Part shown: piece by piece, positions 38,620 through 46,803 of the stretch
Position numbering within the stretch: the stretch's first letter is position 1
Layout: every line of letters begins with the position of its first letter
Assembly (NCBI RefSeq): GCF_030315975.1
Contig: NZ_JASXSZ010000004.1
Coordinates: 248,001-312,000 of the forward strand
Length of the DNA stretch: 64,000 nucleotides
Direction of reading: 5' to 3'
Source: Microbacterium candidum
GTDB taxonomy: Bacteria > Actinomycetota > Actinomycetes > Actinomycetales > Microbacteriaceae
The notes under the pieces: generated by a model
The model's input: the letters and a program-made list of their open reading frames with translations, nothing else
What the model was told of the DNA's origin: nothing
Databases searched by the model: none
Made by a program: the position numbers and the translations under genes

Positions 38620-40134
38620 GTGTCGACACTCAGTGATCTCGTCTACGCGCAGGGGCTCTCGAGCGCGCCCGACGTCGAATGGCTCCACCGGCTCGCGGGC
38701 GACGGGCAGCTGCTCGCGGACCTCGCGTTCGCCGACATCGTGGTGTGGGTGCCGACCGCGGACGACTCGTTCATCGCCGTCGCGCACACGCGACCCGGGG
38801 GAGCGGCGACGCTGTTCTACCGCGACATCGTCGGAGAGCGCGTGCGCCCCCAGTGGCGCGCCCAGGTCAAAGAGGCCTTCGCGACCGGTGAGATCGTCGA
38901 TTCCGCGTCGCCCGACTGGTTCGAGGAGACGCCGACCCGCGTGCGCGCGGTGCCGATCGTGCGCGAGCGCGCGAAGCCCGGCGAGCGGACGCCGGTGATC
39001 GGCGTCCTGACGCGCCACACGAACCTCGGCGAGATCCGCACGCCGTCGCGTGCCCAGATCACGTTCAACGAGTGCGCAGACGAACTGTTCGGCATGATCG
39101 CGTCCGGCGACTTCCCCGACATGACGGCGCCGACCTCGCCGCGTCGTGGCGCGCCCCGCGCATCCGACGGTCTCATCCGTGTCGACGCGGAGGGCGTGAC
39201 GACGTTCGCGAGCCCCAACGCGCTGTCGGCCTTCAACCGCATGGGTTTCGACGACGAGCTCGAGGGCGAGCCCCTCATCGAGATCATCACCCGCATCCTG
39301 CCCTCCAAGCGGCAGTTCGACGAGTCCCTCCCGCTCGTGGCGACCGGCCGTGCTCCGTGGCGCTCGGATGTCGAGGCGCAGGGCGTCACCGTCGCGCTGC
39401 GCGCCATTCCGCTGCGCAATCACGGCACCCGCACCGGCGCGATCGTCCTCTGTCGCGACGTGTCGGAACTGCGCCACCGCGAGCAGGAGCTCATCACGAA
39501 GGATGCGACGATCCGCGAGATCCACCATCGCGTGAAGAACAACCTGCAGACGGTGGCGTCGCTGCTGCGCATCCAGGCGCGCCGTACCCACTCCGAGGAA
39601 GCCCGCGAAGCCCTGACGCACGCCATGCGCCGCGTGTCGGCGATCGCGGTCGTGCACGACACGCTCTCGGAAGGTCTTGCACAGAACGTCGACTTCGACG
39701 AGGTGTTCGCCCGGGTCCTGAAGCTCGTCGCCGAGGTGGCCGCGGGCGCCGGCACGCACGCCCGCACCCGCACCGTCGGGAAGTTCGGCACGCTGCCCAG
39801 CGAGTACGCCACACCCCTCTCGCTCGCGCTCACCGAGCTCGTGACCAACGCGGTGGAGCACGGGCTCGCCGGCACCGAGGGCGAAGTCGTCATCGAGGCC
39901 GACCGCACGGCCGACCACCTCGCCGTGTCGGTGCGCGACAACGGCGTCGGCCTCCCGGAGGGGCACGTGGGCCAGGGTCTCGGCACGCAGATCGTGCGCA
40001 CGCTCATCCAGGGCGAGCTCGGTGGCACGATCGACTGGCAGACGCTCGTCGGCAACGGCACCGAGGTGACCATCGACATCCCGCTGCGCTACATCGACCA
40101 GCCGTTCACGGAGCAGATCGCCATCGTCGACTGA
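38620..40134 (+). CDS. pdtaS: Sensor histidine kinase PdtaS-like
   Basis: 504 residues, GTG start behind a -10 box. A GAF domain (about 1-155), a PAS domain (about 180-290), then HisKA_2 with H302 in REIHHRVKNNLQTVASLLRI and an HATPase with SLALTELVTNAVEHGL, DNGVGLPEGHVGQGLG. It lacks membrane helices, so it is cytoplasmic. In mycobacteria PdtaS phosphorylates PdtaR, an ANTAR RNA-binding antiterminator, in response to copper or nitric oxide. The gene order pdtaS next to whiB1 and sigH matches Mycobacterium. A hairpin follows. Confidence 0.9.
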   Translation: MSTLSDLVYAQGLSSAPDVEWLHRLAGDGQLLADLAFADIVVWVPTADDSFIAVAHTRPGGAATLFYRDIVGERVRPQWRAQVKEAFATGEIVDSASPDWFEETPTRVRAVPIVRERAKPGERTPVIGVLTRHTNLGEIRTPSRAQITFNECADELFGMIASGDFPDMTAPTSPRRGAPRASDGLIRVDAEGVTTFASPNALSAFNRMGFDDELEGEPLIEIITRILPSKRQFDESLPLVATGRAPWRSDVEAQGVTVALRAIPLRNHGTRTGAIVLCRDVSELRHREQELITKDATIREIHHRVKNNLQTVASLLRIQARRTHSEEAREALTHAMRRVSAIAVVHDTLSEGLAQNVDFDEVFARVLKLVAEVAAGAGTHARTRTVGKFGTLPSEYATPLSLALTELVTNAVEHGLAGTEGEVVIEADRTADHLAVSVRDNGVGLPEGHVGQGLGTQIVRTLIQGELGGTIDWQTLVGNGTEVTIDIPLRYIDQPFTEQIAIVD

Positions 40135-40195
40135 CCCGACCGCGTCGGAGGCCGGCATCCACCGCGGCGCCGCGTACTCGACGAGCGGACAGCGA

Positions 40196-40226
40196 AGCGC
40201 CGCGCCGGATGTTCCGGCGCGGCGCT
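40196..40226. terminator. Bidirectional terminator between pdtaS and whiB
   Basis: Perfect 14-bp stem (40196-40209 and 40213-40226) with loop TGT, between two convergent genes. Confidence 0.8.
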
Positions 40227-40243
40227 GATGTTCGCGGAGCGGC

Positions 40244-40492
40244 TCAGCCGGCGCGTCGCGCGCGGGCCGCGCGACGCTTGAGGGCGCGGCGCTCGTCTTC
40301 GGAGAGACCGCCCCACACGCCCGAGTCCTGACCGGTCTCGAGGGCGTACTGCAGGCAGATCTCGGTGACCGTGCAGCGGGCGCAGACAGCCTTCGCCTTT
40401 TCGATCTGGTCGACGGCCGGACCGGTGTTCCCCACGGGGAAGAACAGTTCGGGGTCGACGGTGAGGCAGGCGGCCTTGTCGCGCCAGTCCAT
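40244..40492 (-). CDS. whiB1: WhiB-family iron-sulfur regulator, WhiB1 type
   Basis: 82 residues, typical. Four cysteines C9, C37, C40, C46 coordinate a [4Fe-4S] cluster. The turn GVWGG is followed by LSEDERRALKRRAARAR, the DNA-binding tail. The N-terminus MDWRDKAAC and ELFFPVGNTGPA match WhiB1, the essential nitric-oxide-sensing regulator that binds sigma-A. Leftward; ribosome site AAGGAG seven bases before the ATG. The position beside pdtaS is as in Mycobacterium. Confidence 0.92.
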   Translation of the reverse strand: MDWRDKAACLTVDPELFFPVGNTGPAVDQIEKAKAVCARCTVTEICLQYALETGQDSGVWGGLSEDERRALKRRAARARRAG

Positions 40493-40561
40493 GGTGGTGC
40501 TCCTTGATGACGGATGGACGGTCAGATGATGCCAGAGCTTGGGTTACGCTCTGAGTGGTGC

Positions 40562-40578
40562 GCGAGCGTGACGCTCGC
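40562..40578. promoter_or_regulatory. Palindrome in the divergent whiB region
   Basis: GCGAGCGT-G-ACGCTCGC, eight-base perfect arms. It lies in the 248 bases between whiB and the next rightward gene, downstream of TACGCT (a possible rightward -10). Possibly an operator; otherwise this gap holds nothing recognisable. Confidence 0.35.
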
Positions 40579-40740
40579 CCCACGCCGCTGTGGGAGCACA
40601 ACGTGTTCCATGCTTTCACAGCGCCTCGGCCGAATCAAGACTTCGGACGAGTGCTTTCTGTGCGATTTGCTGTGCGTTCGCCGGAGGGCTTGGAGGGTGT
40701 CCACAACCCGGGGCGCCCGGTTCAGAGGAAGTGTTCGCCC

Positions 40741-41151
40741 ATGCCCACATCCCCGCTTGCTCGCGTGGCCGCCGCGGTCGTCGGCGTCGAGGCGATCGGC
40801 GTCCTCGCGCTCGCCGGCTGGCAGATCGTGGCGCTCGCCGGGGGTGACACCGACTCCGCCGTCAGCGCGATCGCACTGATCGTCCTCACGGTTCTCGGCG
40901 GGGCGGCCGTCGGCGCATTCGCGCTCGGCATCTGGAACGGATGGTCGTGGGGCCGCTCGGGCGGCATCGTCACCCAGCTGCTGATCATCGCGGTCGCGAT
41001 CGGCGCGCTCACGGGCGGCGACGCGCAGCCGCTGATCGCGCTGGGGCTCGGCATCCCTGCGCTCGTCGTCCTCGGCCTGCTGATCGTCGTCGCGCGCCGG
41101 GCCGCCGCCGACAAGAAGGCTGCGGACGGCGGCGACGACACCGGCCGCTGA
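40741..41151 (+). CDS. Small polytopic membrane protein
   Basis: 136 residues from ATG 40741 with AGAGGAA upstream. Four transmembrane helices: ARVAAAVVGVEAIGVLALAG, AIALIVLTVLGGAAVGAFAL, VTQLLIIAVAIGALTGG and LIALGLGIPALVVLGLLIVV, then a charged tail ending KKAADGGDDTGR. No family name recognised; proteins of this shape are common near whiB in actinobacteria. The stop codon abuts the stop of convergent bcp. Confidence 0.75.
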   Translation: MPTSPLARVAAAVVGVEAIGVLALAGWQIVALAGGDTDSAVSAIALIVLTVLGGAAVGAFALGIWNGWSWGRSGGIVTQLLIIAVAIGALTGGDAQPLIALGLGIPALVVLGLLIVVARRAAADKKAADGGDDTGR

Positions 41152-41619
41152 TCAGTCGATGCCGAGGAGCGTGCGCAGGCGCGCGACGTGGCCCGTGGCC
41201 TTGACGTTGTGCAGCGCCTGGACGACCACGCCGTCCTCGTCGATGACGAACGTGGAGCGGATGACGCCCTCGATCTTCTTCCCGTAGTTCATCTTCTCGC
41301 CCCACGCGCCGTACGCCTCGTGCACGGCGTGGTCCGGGTCGCTGAGGAGCGGGAAGGTCAGCCCGTCACGCTCGCGGAACTCGCGGAGCTTCGCGGCCGT
41401 GTCGCGGGAGACGCCGACGACCTTGTAGCCGGCGCCCTGGAGCGAACCGAGGCTGTCGCGGAAGTCGCACGCCTCCTTCGTGCAGCCGGGCGTCATCGCC
41501 GCCGGGTAGAAGTAGAGGATGACGCGCGTGCCGCGCAGGTCGTGCAGCGAGACCGGCGAGCCGTCCTGGTCGTCGAGCGTGAAGTCGGGGGCAGCGGTAC
41601 CGGGAGCGGGCGTCGTCAT
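41152..41619 (-). CDS. bcp: Thiol peroxidase Bcp/PrxQ type
   Basis: 155 residues. The peroxidatic cysteine C46 lies in YFYPAAMTPGCTKEACDF and the resolving cysteine C51 five residues later, the PrxQ pattern. Reduces peroxides with thioredoxin. The conserved GVSRD and PLLSDPD are present. Leaderless: TAGGCT six bases before the ATG. Its stop codon TCA directly abuts the stop of the rightward gene (TGATCA). Functionally in line with the nearby redox sigma factor SigH, whose regulon in relatives includes thioredoxin-linked peroxidases. Confidence 0.93.
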   Translation of the reverse strand: MTTPAPGTAAPDFTLDDQDGSPVSLHDLRGTRVILYFYPAAMTPGCTKEACDFRDSLGSLQGAGYKVVGVSRDTAAKLREFRERDGLTFPLLSDPDHAVHEAYGAWGEKMNYGKKIEGVIRSTFVIDEDGVVVQALHNVKATGHVARLRTLLGID

Positions 41620-41625
41620 CCTCCC

Positions 41626-41631
41626 AGCCTA
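41626..41631 (-). promoter_or_regulatory. -10 box of leaderless bcp mRNA
   Basis: On the leftward strand TAGGCT, six bases (GGGAGG), then ATG. The six bases could also act as a poorly spaced ribosome site. Confidence 0.45.
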
Positions 41632-41671
41632 CGGCGCGGGACGAGGGATGCCTCGGGCACAGCGCCTGTGC

Positions 41672-41710
41672 TCAGCGCTCGGATTCAGCGCTCGGGCTCA
41701 GCGCTCGGCG
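41672..41710. repeat. Three tandem 13-mers at the rsgA stop codon
   Basis: Units TCAGCGCTCGGAT, TCAGCGCTCGGGC and TCAGCGCTCGGCG in direct succession. The last one carries the rsgA stop codon and its two preceding codons. The others extend into the 78-base gap towards bcp. AGCGCT in each unit is self-complementary. Confidence 0.7.
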
Positions 41711-42741
41711 AAGGTCGCGAGCAGGCGCTGCAGCGAGTCGAGGCGGGCGGCGCCCGTCGGGCCGAGGCGCCCCTCCTCGACGGCCTCGACGATCGCGCAG
41801 TCCGGCGCGTCGGGGAGGTGCGTGCATCCGCGCGGACAGTCCTCGGCGACCGTCGCGAGGTCGGTGAACGCGTCGAGGATGTTGTCCGGGTTGACGTGCC
41901 CGAGGCCGAACGAGCGGACGCCGGGCGTGTCGATGACCCATCCGCTTCCCTCGTCGCCCCGGTAGCGCAGGGACACCGTCGAGCTGGAGGTGTGGCGGCC
42001 GCGGCCGGTGACCTCGTTGACGTGCCCCGTCGCGCGCTGCGCGCTCGGCACCAGCGCGTTCACGAGCGTCGACTTGCCGACGCCGGAGTGCCCGACGAAC
42101 ACGGTCGAATGGCCGACGAGCGCGGCGCCGATCTCGTCCACGGGCATCTTGTCGCGGGCGCTCCGGAAGACGCGCAGATCGAGCCCCTCGAAGTGGGTGA
42201 GGAACGCGGTCGGATCGGCGATGTCGGTCTTGGTGACGACGAGGAGCGGACGGATGCCCGCATCCAGCGCCGCGACGAGGTATCGGTCGACGAGGCGCTC
42301 GCGCGGCTCGGGGTCGGCAGCGGCGACCACGACGAGCATCTGGTCGGCGTTGGCGACGATCACGCGCTCGACCTGGTCGGTGTCGTCGGCGCTGCGTCGC
42401 AGGAGCGTCGTGCGCTCCTCGATGCCGACGATGCGGGCGAGAGTTCCCTCGTCTCCGGTCGTGTCGCCGACGACGCGTGCCCGATCGCCCGTGACGATCG
42501 GCATCTTGCGGAGCTCGCGCGCGCGGGCGGCGGTCACCTCGTGCTCGTCCGGCGTATCCTCGCCGGCGAGCACGGTGTAACGGCCGCGATCCACTCCGAG
42601 GACGCGGGCGATCTGCGCATCGGCGTGCGCCGGGCGGCGCTTGGTGCGCGGGCGATTGGCTTTCGGATTCGGACGGACGCGAACATCCGCCTCATCGAAC
42701 TCGGGCTCGTCGTCTTCGTCGTCCGGTTCGAGCCAGCTCAT
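41698..42741 (-). CDS. rsgA: Ribosome small-subunit GTPase RsgA
   Basis: 347 residues. An N-terminal OB fold (about 40-115) precedes a circularly permuted GTPase: G4 VTKTD before G1 GHSGVGKST, then TGRGRHTSS (switch) and G3 DTPGV. The C-terminal zinc site is CPRGCTHLPDAPDC. Acts late in 30S maturation. The N-terminal 40 residues are acidic then basic. Starts 21 bases after aroA and is likely co-transcribed with it. The stop codon lies in a 13-base tandem repeat. In mycobacteria it is likewise next to aroA. Confidence 0.93.
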   Translation of the reverse strand: MSWLEPDDEDDEPEFDEADVRVRPNPKANRPRTKRRPAHADAQIARVLGVDRGRYTVLAGEDTPDEHEVTAARARELRKMPIVTGDRARVVGDTTGDEGTLARIVGIEERTTLLRRSADDTDQVERVIVANADQMLVVVAAADPEPRERLVDRYLVAALDAGIRPLLVVTKTDIADPTAFLTHFEGLDLRVFRSARDKMPVDEIGAALVGHSTVFVGHSGVGKSTLVNALVPSAQRATGHVNEVTGRGRHTSSSTVSLRYRGDEGSGWVIDTPGVRSFGLGHVNPDNILDAFTDLATVAEDCPRGCTHLPDAPDCAIVEAVEEGRLGPTGAARLDSLQRLLATFAER

Positions 42742-42762
42742 CGCACCGTCATCCGAACGCGC

Positions 42763-44154
42763 TCACGACGCCATGTCGCGAAGCGGCGCGGTGTCCGTCG
42801 TCGCCTCGAGCATGTCCGCCCAGAGCTCCGGGAACTCGGGCATCGTCTTGGCGGTCGTGCCGATGTCGTCGACCTCGACGCCGGAGACGCCGAGCCCGAT
42901 GAGCGCGCCCGTCGTCGCCATGCGGTGGTCGTGGAAGGCGCGCCACAGGCCGCCGTGCATCGGCCGGGGGATGATGCGCAGCCCGTCGTCGGTCTCGTGG
43001 GCCTCCCCGCCCACGGCCTGCAGGTTCGCGACGAGCGCCGCGAGGCGATCGGTCTCGTGGCCGCGCAGATGACCGATGCCGTGGAGGTTCGACGGTCCGT
43101 CGGCGAATGCGGCGAGCGCCACGATCGTCGGGGTGAGCTCGCCGACTGCGGACAGGTCGAGGTCGACGCCGGCGATGCCCTCGCCGGCGGTCACCGTGAG
43201 CGTGCCGCTGCGTCGCGCCGCGCGGGCGCCCATGAGACCCAGGATCTCGGGCAGGAGCGCCCCCGGCTGCGTCGAGTGCAGCGGCCAGCCGGTGACCGAG
43301 ACCGAGCCGCCGGCGATCATCGCCGCGGCGAGGAACGGCGCCGCGTTGGAGAGATCGGGCTCGATCGACACGTCCTTGCCGCGGATGCTGCCCGCCGGCA
43401 CCACCCACTCGCCCGGTGCGGGGCGCTCGACGTGGACGCCGCGGTGGGCGAGCGTCTCGACCGTCATGTCGATGTGCGGGATGCTGGGCAGCCGGTCGCC
43501 CTGGTGGATGAGGTGCAGACCGACGTCGAAGCGGGAAGCGGCGAGCAGGAGCCCTGAGACGAACTGGCTCGACGCGCTCGCGTCGATGACGACCTCGCCG
43601 CCGCGCACGTGGCCATGGCCGCGGACCGCGAAGGGGAGCGCCCAGTGCCCGCCGTCGTCGATGTCGACGCCGATGTCGCGCAGGGCTTTGATCATGGTGC
43701 CCATCGGACGGTGCAGCGCGCTCTCGTGCGCGGTCAGCGTCACTTCTCCGCGCGCGAATCCGAGGAGCGGGGCGACGAAGCGCATCACGGTGCCGGCCTG
43801 GCCGCAGTCGATCGTGGCGCCGTCCTGCAGCGGCCAGCGCGGGGTCACGATGAGGTCGTCGCCGAACGGCCCGCGCCCTTCCGTCGCGCGGATGCCGACG
43901 CCGAGGGCGCGCAGCGCCCCGACCATGCGCGCCGAGTCGTCGGAATGCAGGGGGGCGGTGAGCCGGCTGGGGGCGTCGGCGATGGCGGCGAGCACGAGTT
44001 CGCGGTTGGTCAGCGACTTCGAACCGGGCACGGTGACCGTGGCGCGCAGCTGACCCGCGGCGACCGGAGCGGCCCAGGTCTCAGGCGCGACCGCGCCACC
44101 GGCGGCCGAGGCATGCGTCTCGGTGCGATCAGGGGAATACCGGGCGTGGGTCAT
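42763..44154 (-). CDS. aroA: 3-phosphoshikimate 1-carboxyvinyltransferase (EPSP synthase)
   Basis: 463 residues from the ATG at 44154. Substrate loops [17 protein letters not shown] and [32 protein letters not shown] and [35 protein letters not shown]. It transfers enolpyruvate from PEP to shikimate 3-phosphate in aromatic amino acid synthesis. About 25 extra N-terminal residues precede the core. A TAAGGT -10 lies eight bases before the ATG, so the leader is at most two bases. The divergent sigH promoter overlaps the start codon. Confidence 0.95.
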   Translation of the reverse strand: MTHARYSPDRTETHASAAGGAVAPETWAAPVAAGQLRATVTVPGSKSLTNRELVLAAIADAPSRLTAPLHSDDSARMVGALRALGVGIRATEGRGPFGDDLIVTPRWPLQDGATIDCGQAGTVMRFVAPLLGFARGEVTLTAHESALHRPMGTMIKALRDIGVDIDDGGHWALPFAVRGHGHVRGGEVVIDASASSQFVSGLLLAASRFDVGLHLIHQGDRLPSIPHIDMTVETLAHRGVHVERPAPGEWVVPAGSIRGKDVSIEPDLSNAAPFLAAAMIAGGSVSVTGWPLHSTQPGALLPEILGLMGARAARRSGTLTVTAGEGIAGVDLDLSAVGELTPTIVALAAFADGPSNLHGIGHLRGHETDRLAALVANLQAVGGEAHETDDGLRIIPRPMHGGLWRAFHDHRMATTGALIGLGVSGVEVDDIGTTAKTMPEFPELWADMLEATTDTAPLRDMAS

Positions 44155-44159
44155 CGGTT
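44134..44159 (+). promoter_or_regulatory. SigR/SigH-type autoregulatory promoter of sigH
   Basis: GGAAT (44134-44138), 18 bases, GTT (44157-44159), exactly the SigR/SigH consensus. It is 45 bases before the long sigH start. It lies within the aroA 5' end on the other strand, covering the aroA start codon. Confidence 0.8.
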
Positions 44160-44162
44160 CCA

Positions 44163-44168
44163 ACCTTA
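44163..44168 (-). promoter_or_regulatory. aroA -10 box
   Basis: Leftward TAAGGT, eight bases before the aroA ATG. It sits just past the SigH promoter's -10, so the two promoters overlap face to face. Confidence 0.45.
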
Positions 44169-44203
44169 CTGAAGAGGTCACCCAACACCGCGAAGGAGAG
44201 CCA

Positions 44204-44896
44204 GTGATCGCAACGCTGGAACGTCTCGGTGCGACATCGGACGGCACCATGCCGGCACCGGCCACCACCGTAGACTGGCGCGTGATGAACGATCAGGCAG
44301 ACGCCCTCGTCGATGCACGCGCCCAGTTCGAGGAGCAGGCGATTCCCTACATGGATCAGCTCTATGCGGCTGCCATGCGGATGACGCGCAACCCCGCCGA
44401 CGCGGCGGACCTCGTACAGGAGACGTTCGTCAAGGCGTTCGCGTCGTGGAAGACCTTCACCCAGGGCACGAACCTCAAAGCGTGGCTGTACCGCATCCTC
44501 ACCAATACGTACATCAACACGTACCGGAAGAAGCAGCGCGAGCCCTATCAGGGCACCATCGACGACCTCGAGGACTGGCAACTCGGGGGAGCGGAATCGA
44601 CCACGGCATCGAGCACGCGCTCGGCCGAGGCGGAGGCGATCGACAGGATGCCCGCATCCGTCGTCAAGGACGCCCTTCAGGCGATTCCAGAGGATTTCCG
44701 GCTGGCGGTGTACCTCGCAGACGTCGAGGGCTTCGCCTACCAGGAGATCGCCGACATCATGAAAACACCGATCGGCACGGTCATGAGCCGCCTTCATCGT
44801 GGCAGGCGGATGCTTCGTGAGCTGCTGGCCGATTATGCGCGCGAGCGCGGAATCGACACCGCGTCCGGCGCGAAATCATCGAGGAGTGGGAAATGA
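44204..44896 (+). CDS. sigH: ECF sigma factor SigH/SigR (redox stress), long form
   Basis: 230 residues from GTG 44204 with GAAGGAGAGCCA before it. Region 2: [20 protein letters not shown] and [20 protein letters not shown]; region 4: [20 protein letters not shown] with [20 protein letters not shown]. It directs the thiol-oxidative stress regulon (thioredoxin, mycothiol genes, proteases). The first 27 residues ([20 protein letters not shown] onwards) are not conserved; a shorter leaderless form may start at GTG 44282 or ATG 44285. Overlaps rsrA by four bases (ATGA). Confidence 0.93.
   Translation: MIATLERLGATSDGTMPAPATTVDWRVMNDQADALVDARAQFEEQAIPYMDQLYAAAMRMTRNPADAADLVQETFVKAFASWKTFTQGTNLKAWLYRILTNTYINTYRKKQREPYQGTIDDLEDWQLGGAESTTASSTRSAEAEAIDRMPASVVKDALQAIPEDFRLAVYLADVEGFAYQEIADIMKTPIGTVMSRLHRGRRMLRELLADYARERGIDTASGAKSSRSGK
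44271..44276 (+). promoter_or_regulatory. Internal -10 for a short SigH isoform
   Basis: TAGACT inside the long reading frame, five bases before GTG 44282 and eight before ATG 44285 (MNDQADAL), the start of the conserved region. Suggests a constitutive leaderless transcript for the normal-length sigma factor. Confidence 0.6.
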
Positions 44897-45162
44897 GTGA
44901 CTGCGGCTGCGAGAAGGCGCAGCGGGATCTCGAGGAGTACCTGCGCAACGAGACATGCACGACGACGCGTGCCGACATCGAGGAGCACCTCGCCCATTGC
45001 ACGGGCTGCCAGGACGAGGCGCATGTGGCGCGCACCCTGACCGAGGCCGTGCAGCGCTCGTGCGTGGAGTACGCACCCGTCGAACTGCGCGAGCAGGTGC
45101 TGGCGATCGTGCGGGCCCAGACGACCGTGATCTCGGTCGAGACCGAGTCGGCATCCGCCTGA
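44893..45162 (+). CDS. rsrA: Zinc-containing redox anti-sigma factor RsrA/RshA
   Basis: 89 residues. The ZAS motif is present: Cys in the first helix ([12 protein letters not shown]), then HLAHCTGC giving HxxxCxxC. Zinc with reduced thiols holds SigH; oxidation forms a disulfide, releases zinc and frees the sigma factor. Extra cysteines at the N-terminus (SDCGC), C22 and C57 are seen. Start overlaps the sigH stop. Ends six bases before the stop of a convergent serine hydrolase gene. Confidence 0.92.
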   Translation: MSDCGCEKAQRDLEEYLRNETCTTTRADIEEHLAHCTGCQDEAHVARTLTEAVQRSCVEYAPVELREQVLAIVRAQTTVISVETESASA

Positions 45163-45168
45163 TCCGCG

Positions 45169-46803
45169 TCAGGGCGTGAACGCCCGGGAGTAGCGGCATC
45201 CGTCGCGCTCGGCCCAGGGCGACCCGCCGTCGACCGGCGGCCCGAAGGCTATGGTCTCGGGCTCTCCCTGGCCGAGCCGGAACCGGCCGTCGCCGAGCGG
45301 GATGAGCGTCACGTCCTCGGTCGGCGCCTCGACACCTCCGGTCGCGAGGAGCACGAGGGCGCCCTCGCGATCGACCACGCGGAAGTTCGTGAACCACGGC
45401 GAATAGCCGCGGTAGTGGCCGCAATGGGCTCGGTGCTCCGGGGACAGGCGTATCGGCGCCGGTGCCGGTGCGCCGGCCGGTCGCAGGACGAGCGGACCCC
45501 ACGTCCACGCGCCGTCCTCGTATCCGAGGTGATGGCGGCGGAGGGAGGGATGCCGCGTGGCTGCCCGTCCGCTCCAGGTCCACAGCAGCGGGGCGGTCTC
45601 GCCGTCCGTCTCGAGCTCGAGCCGGTCGCCTCGGGTGTGCACGCTGATCCGTCGAGACCCGTCGACGCTTGCGAAGTCGCCGGTGCGCCCCGCCGTCGCC
45701 GGAGAGGCGACGGTGTCCCAGATCGCGGGATCGGGGACCGCCTCGACCGGCACTCCGCGCAGCGCCGACGCGGTTGTGCGGGCCATCGCCTCGGCGACGG
45801 GCGCGTCTCCGTCCGCATTCGTGACGACGGCTGTGACGAGACCGCCGCCGCTGTCGATCAGGAGGAACGACGCGTAGCCGACCATCCCACCGCCGTGCGT
45901 CAGGACGGTGCCGCCGGGTCCCTGCTCCACGTTGATGCCGAGCCCGTATCGGCTGGAGTCGGGCGAGGGGATGCCGGGCAGATCCACGACGTCCTCCCCG
46001 CCCGGCGCGGTCGGCGCCGTCATGGCCGCGAACGCGGACGCGGACAGGATGCGGGTTCCGTCGTCGGCATGCCCGCCGTTCAGCAGCGTCCTGCCGAAGC
46101 GGGCGAGGTCCGCGGCGGTCGCGGCGATATTGCCGTCGGCGCCGGCGACCTCGAGCCACGGTGCGCGGATCAGCGCGTCGCCGGGCAGCCACGGGCGGTC
46201 GTCGTGCAGCCGCTGCGAGCCCCGCGCGAGTCGTCCGTAGTCGTCATGGATGACCGCAGCGACGGAGTCCGCCATGCCCGTGGGCTCGAGCACCCGGCGT
46301 CGGACGTGCTCCGGGAACGGCACTCCAGAGAGCGCGGCGACGATCCGGCCGAGCAGCAGGAACCCGACGTTGGAGTAGTGGAATCGCCCTCCCGGAACGG
46401 CAGGATCACCGACGAACCCGGCCAGTTGGCCGGTCTCGTCGGGGACGGCGTCGATGCTCGCGACGAGTCCGCCGCAGTGGCTGAGCAGATGCGCGACGGT
46501 GAGCCGTTCGTCGCCGAAGGCGGGCGGCACCCACGGGAGGACGTCGCGCACCGGCTGGTCCAGGCGCAGCATCCCCTCGTCCACGAGCTGGAGGACCGCG
46601 ATCGCGGTCGCGACCTTGCTGATCGAGCCGATCTCGAACAGGTGGTCCGGGCGCACGGGACCGCTCGCCTCGACGTCCGAGACGCCGAACGCGCGCTCGG
46701 CGATGAGGCCGCGTGTGTCGGAGACGGCGACCACGCCGCCGGGCACCGCCCAGCGCTCGGCGATGCCGACGGCGGCTTCGAGAGCGCTCGCGGCGTCTGT
46801 CAT
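45169..46803 (-). CDS. Beta-lactamase-fold serine hydrolase, D-aminopeptidase-like
   Basis: 544 residues. Class C-type fold: catalytic Ser and Lys in IGSISKVATA (SxxK), tyrosine in FHYSNVGFLLLG (YSN), and THGGGMVGYAS at the third motif instead of KTG. About 200 extra C-terminal residues are beta rich (GDFASVDGSRRISVHTRGDR and later), as in D-aminopeptidase of Ochrobactrum, which is about 520 residues with two added barrels. No signal peptide, so the enzyme is cytoplasmic. Last gene of a four-gene leftward operon; ATG overlaps the previous stop. Could be a D-aminopeptidase, amidase or esterase. Confidence 0.82.
   Translation of the reverse strand: MTDAASALEAAVGIAERWAVPGGVVAVSDTRGLIAERAFGVSDVEASGPVRPDHLFEIGSISKVATAIAVLQLVDEGMLRLDQPVRDVLPWVPPAFGDERLTVAHLLSHCGGLVASIDAVPDETGQLAGFVGDPAVPGGRFHYSNVGFLLLGRIVAALSGVPFPEHVRRRVLEPTGMADSVAAVIHDDYGRLARGSQRLHDDRPWLPGDALIRAPWLEVAGADGNIAATAADLARFGRTLLNGGHADDGTRILSASAFAAMTAPTAPGGEDVVDLPGIPSPDSSRYGLGINVEQGPGGTVLTHGGGMVGYASFLLIDSGGGLVTAVVTNADGDAPVAEAMARTTASALRGVPVEAVPDPAIWDTVASPATAGRTGDFASVDGSRRISVHTRGDRLELETDGETAPLLWTWSGRAATRHPSLRRHHLGYEDGAWTWGPLVLRPAGAPAPAPIRLSPEHRAHCGHYRGYSPWFTNFRVVDREGALVLLATGGVEAPTEDVTLIPLGDGRFRLGQGEPETIAFGPPVDGGSPWAERDGCRYSRAFTP

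Noticed and set aside
45169-46803. Beta-lactamase resistance gene
   Set aside because: No signal peptide and HGG in place of KTG; D-aminopeptidase or esterase type is more likely.
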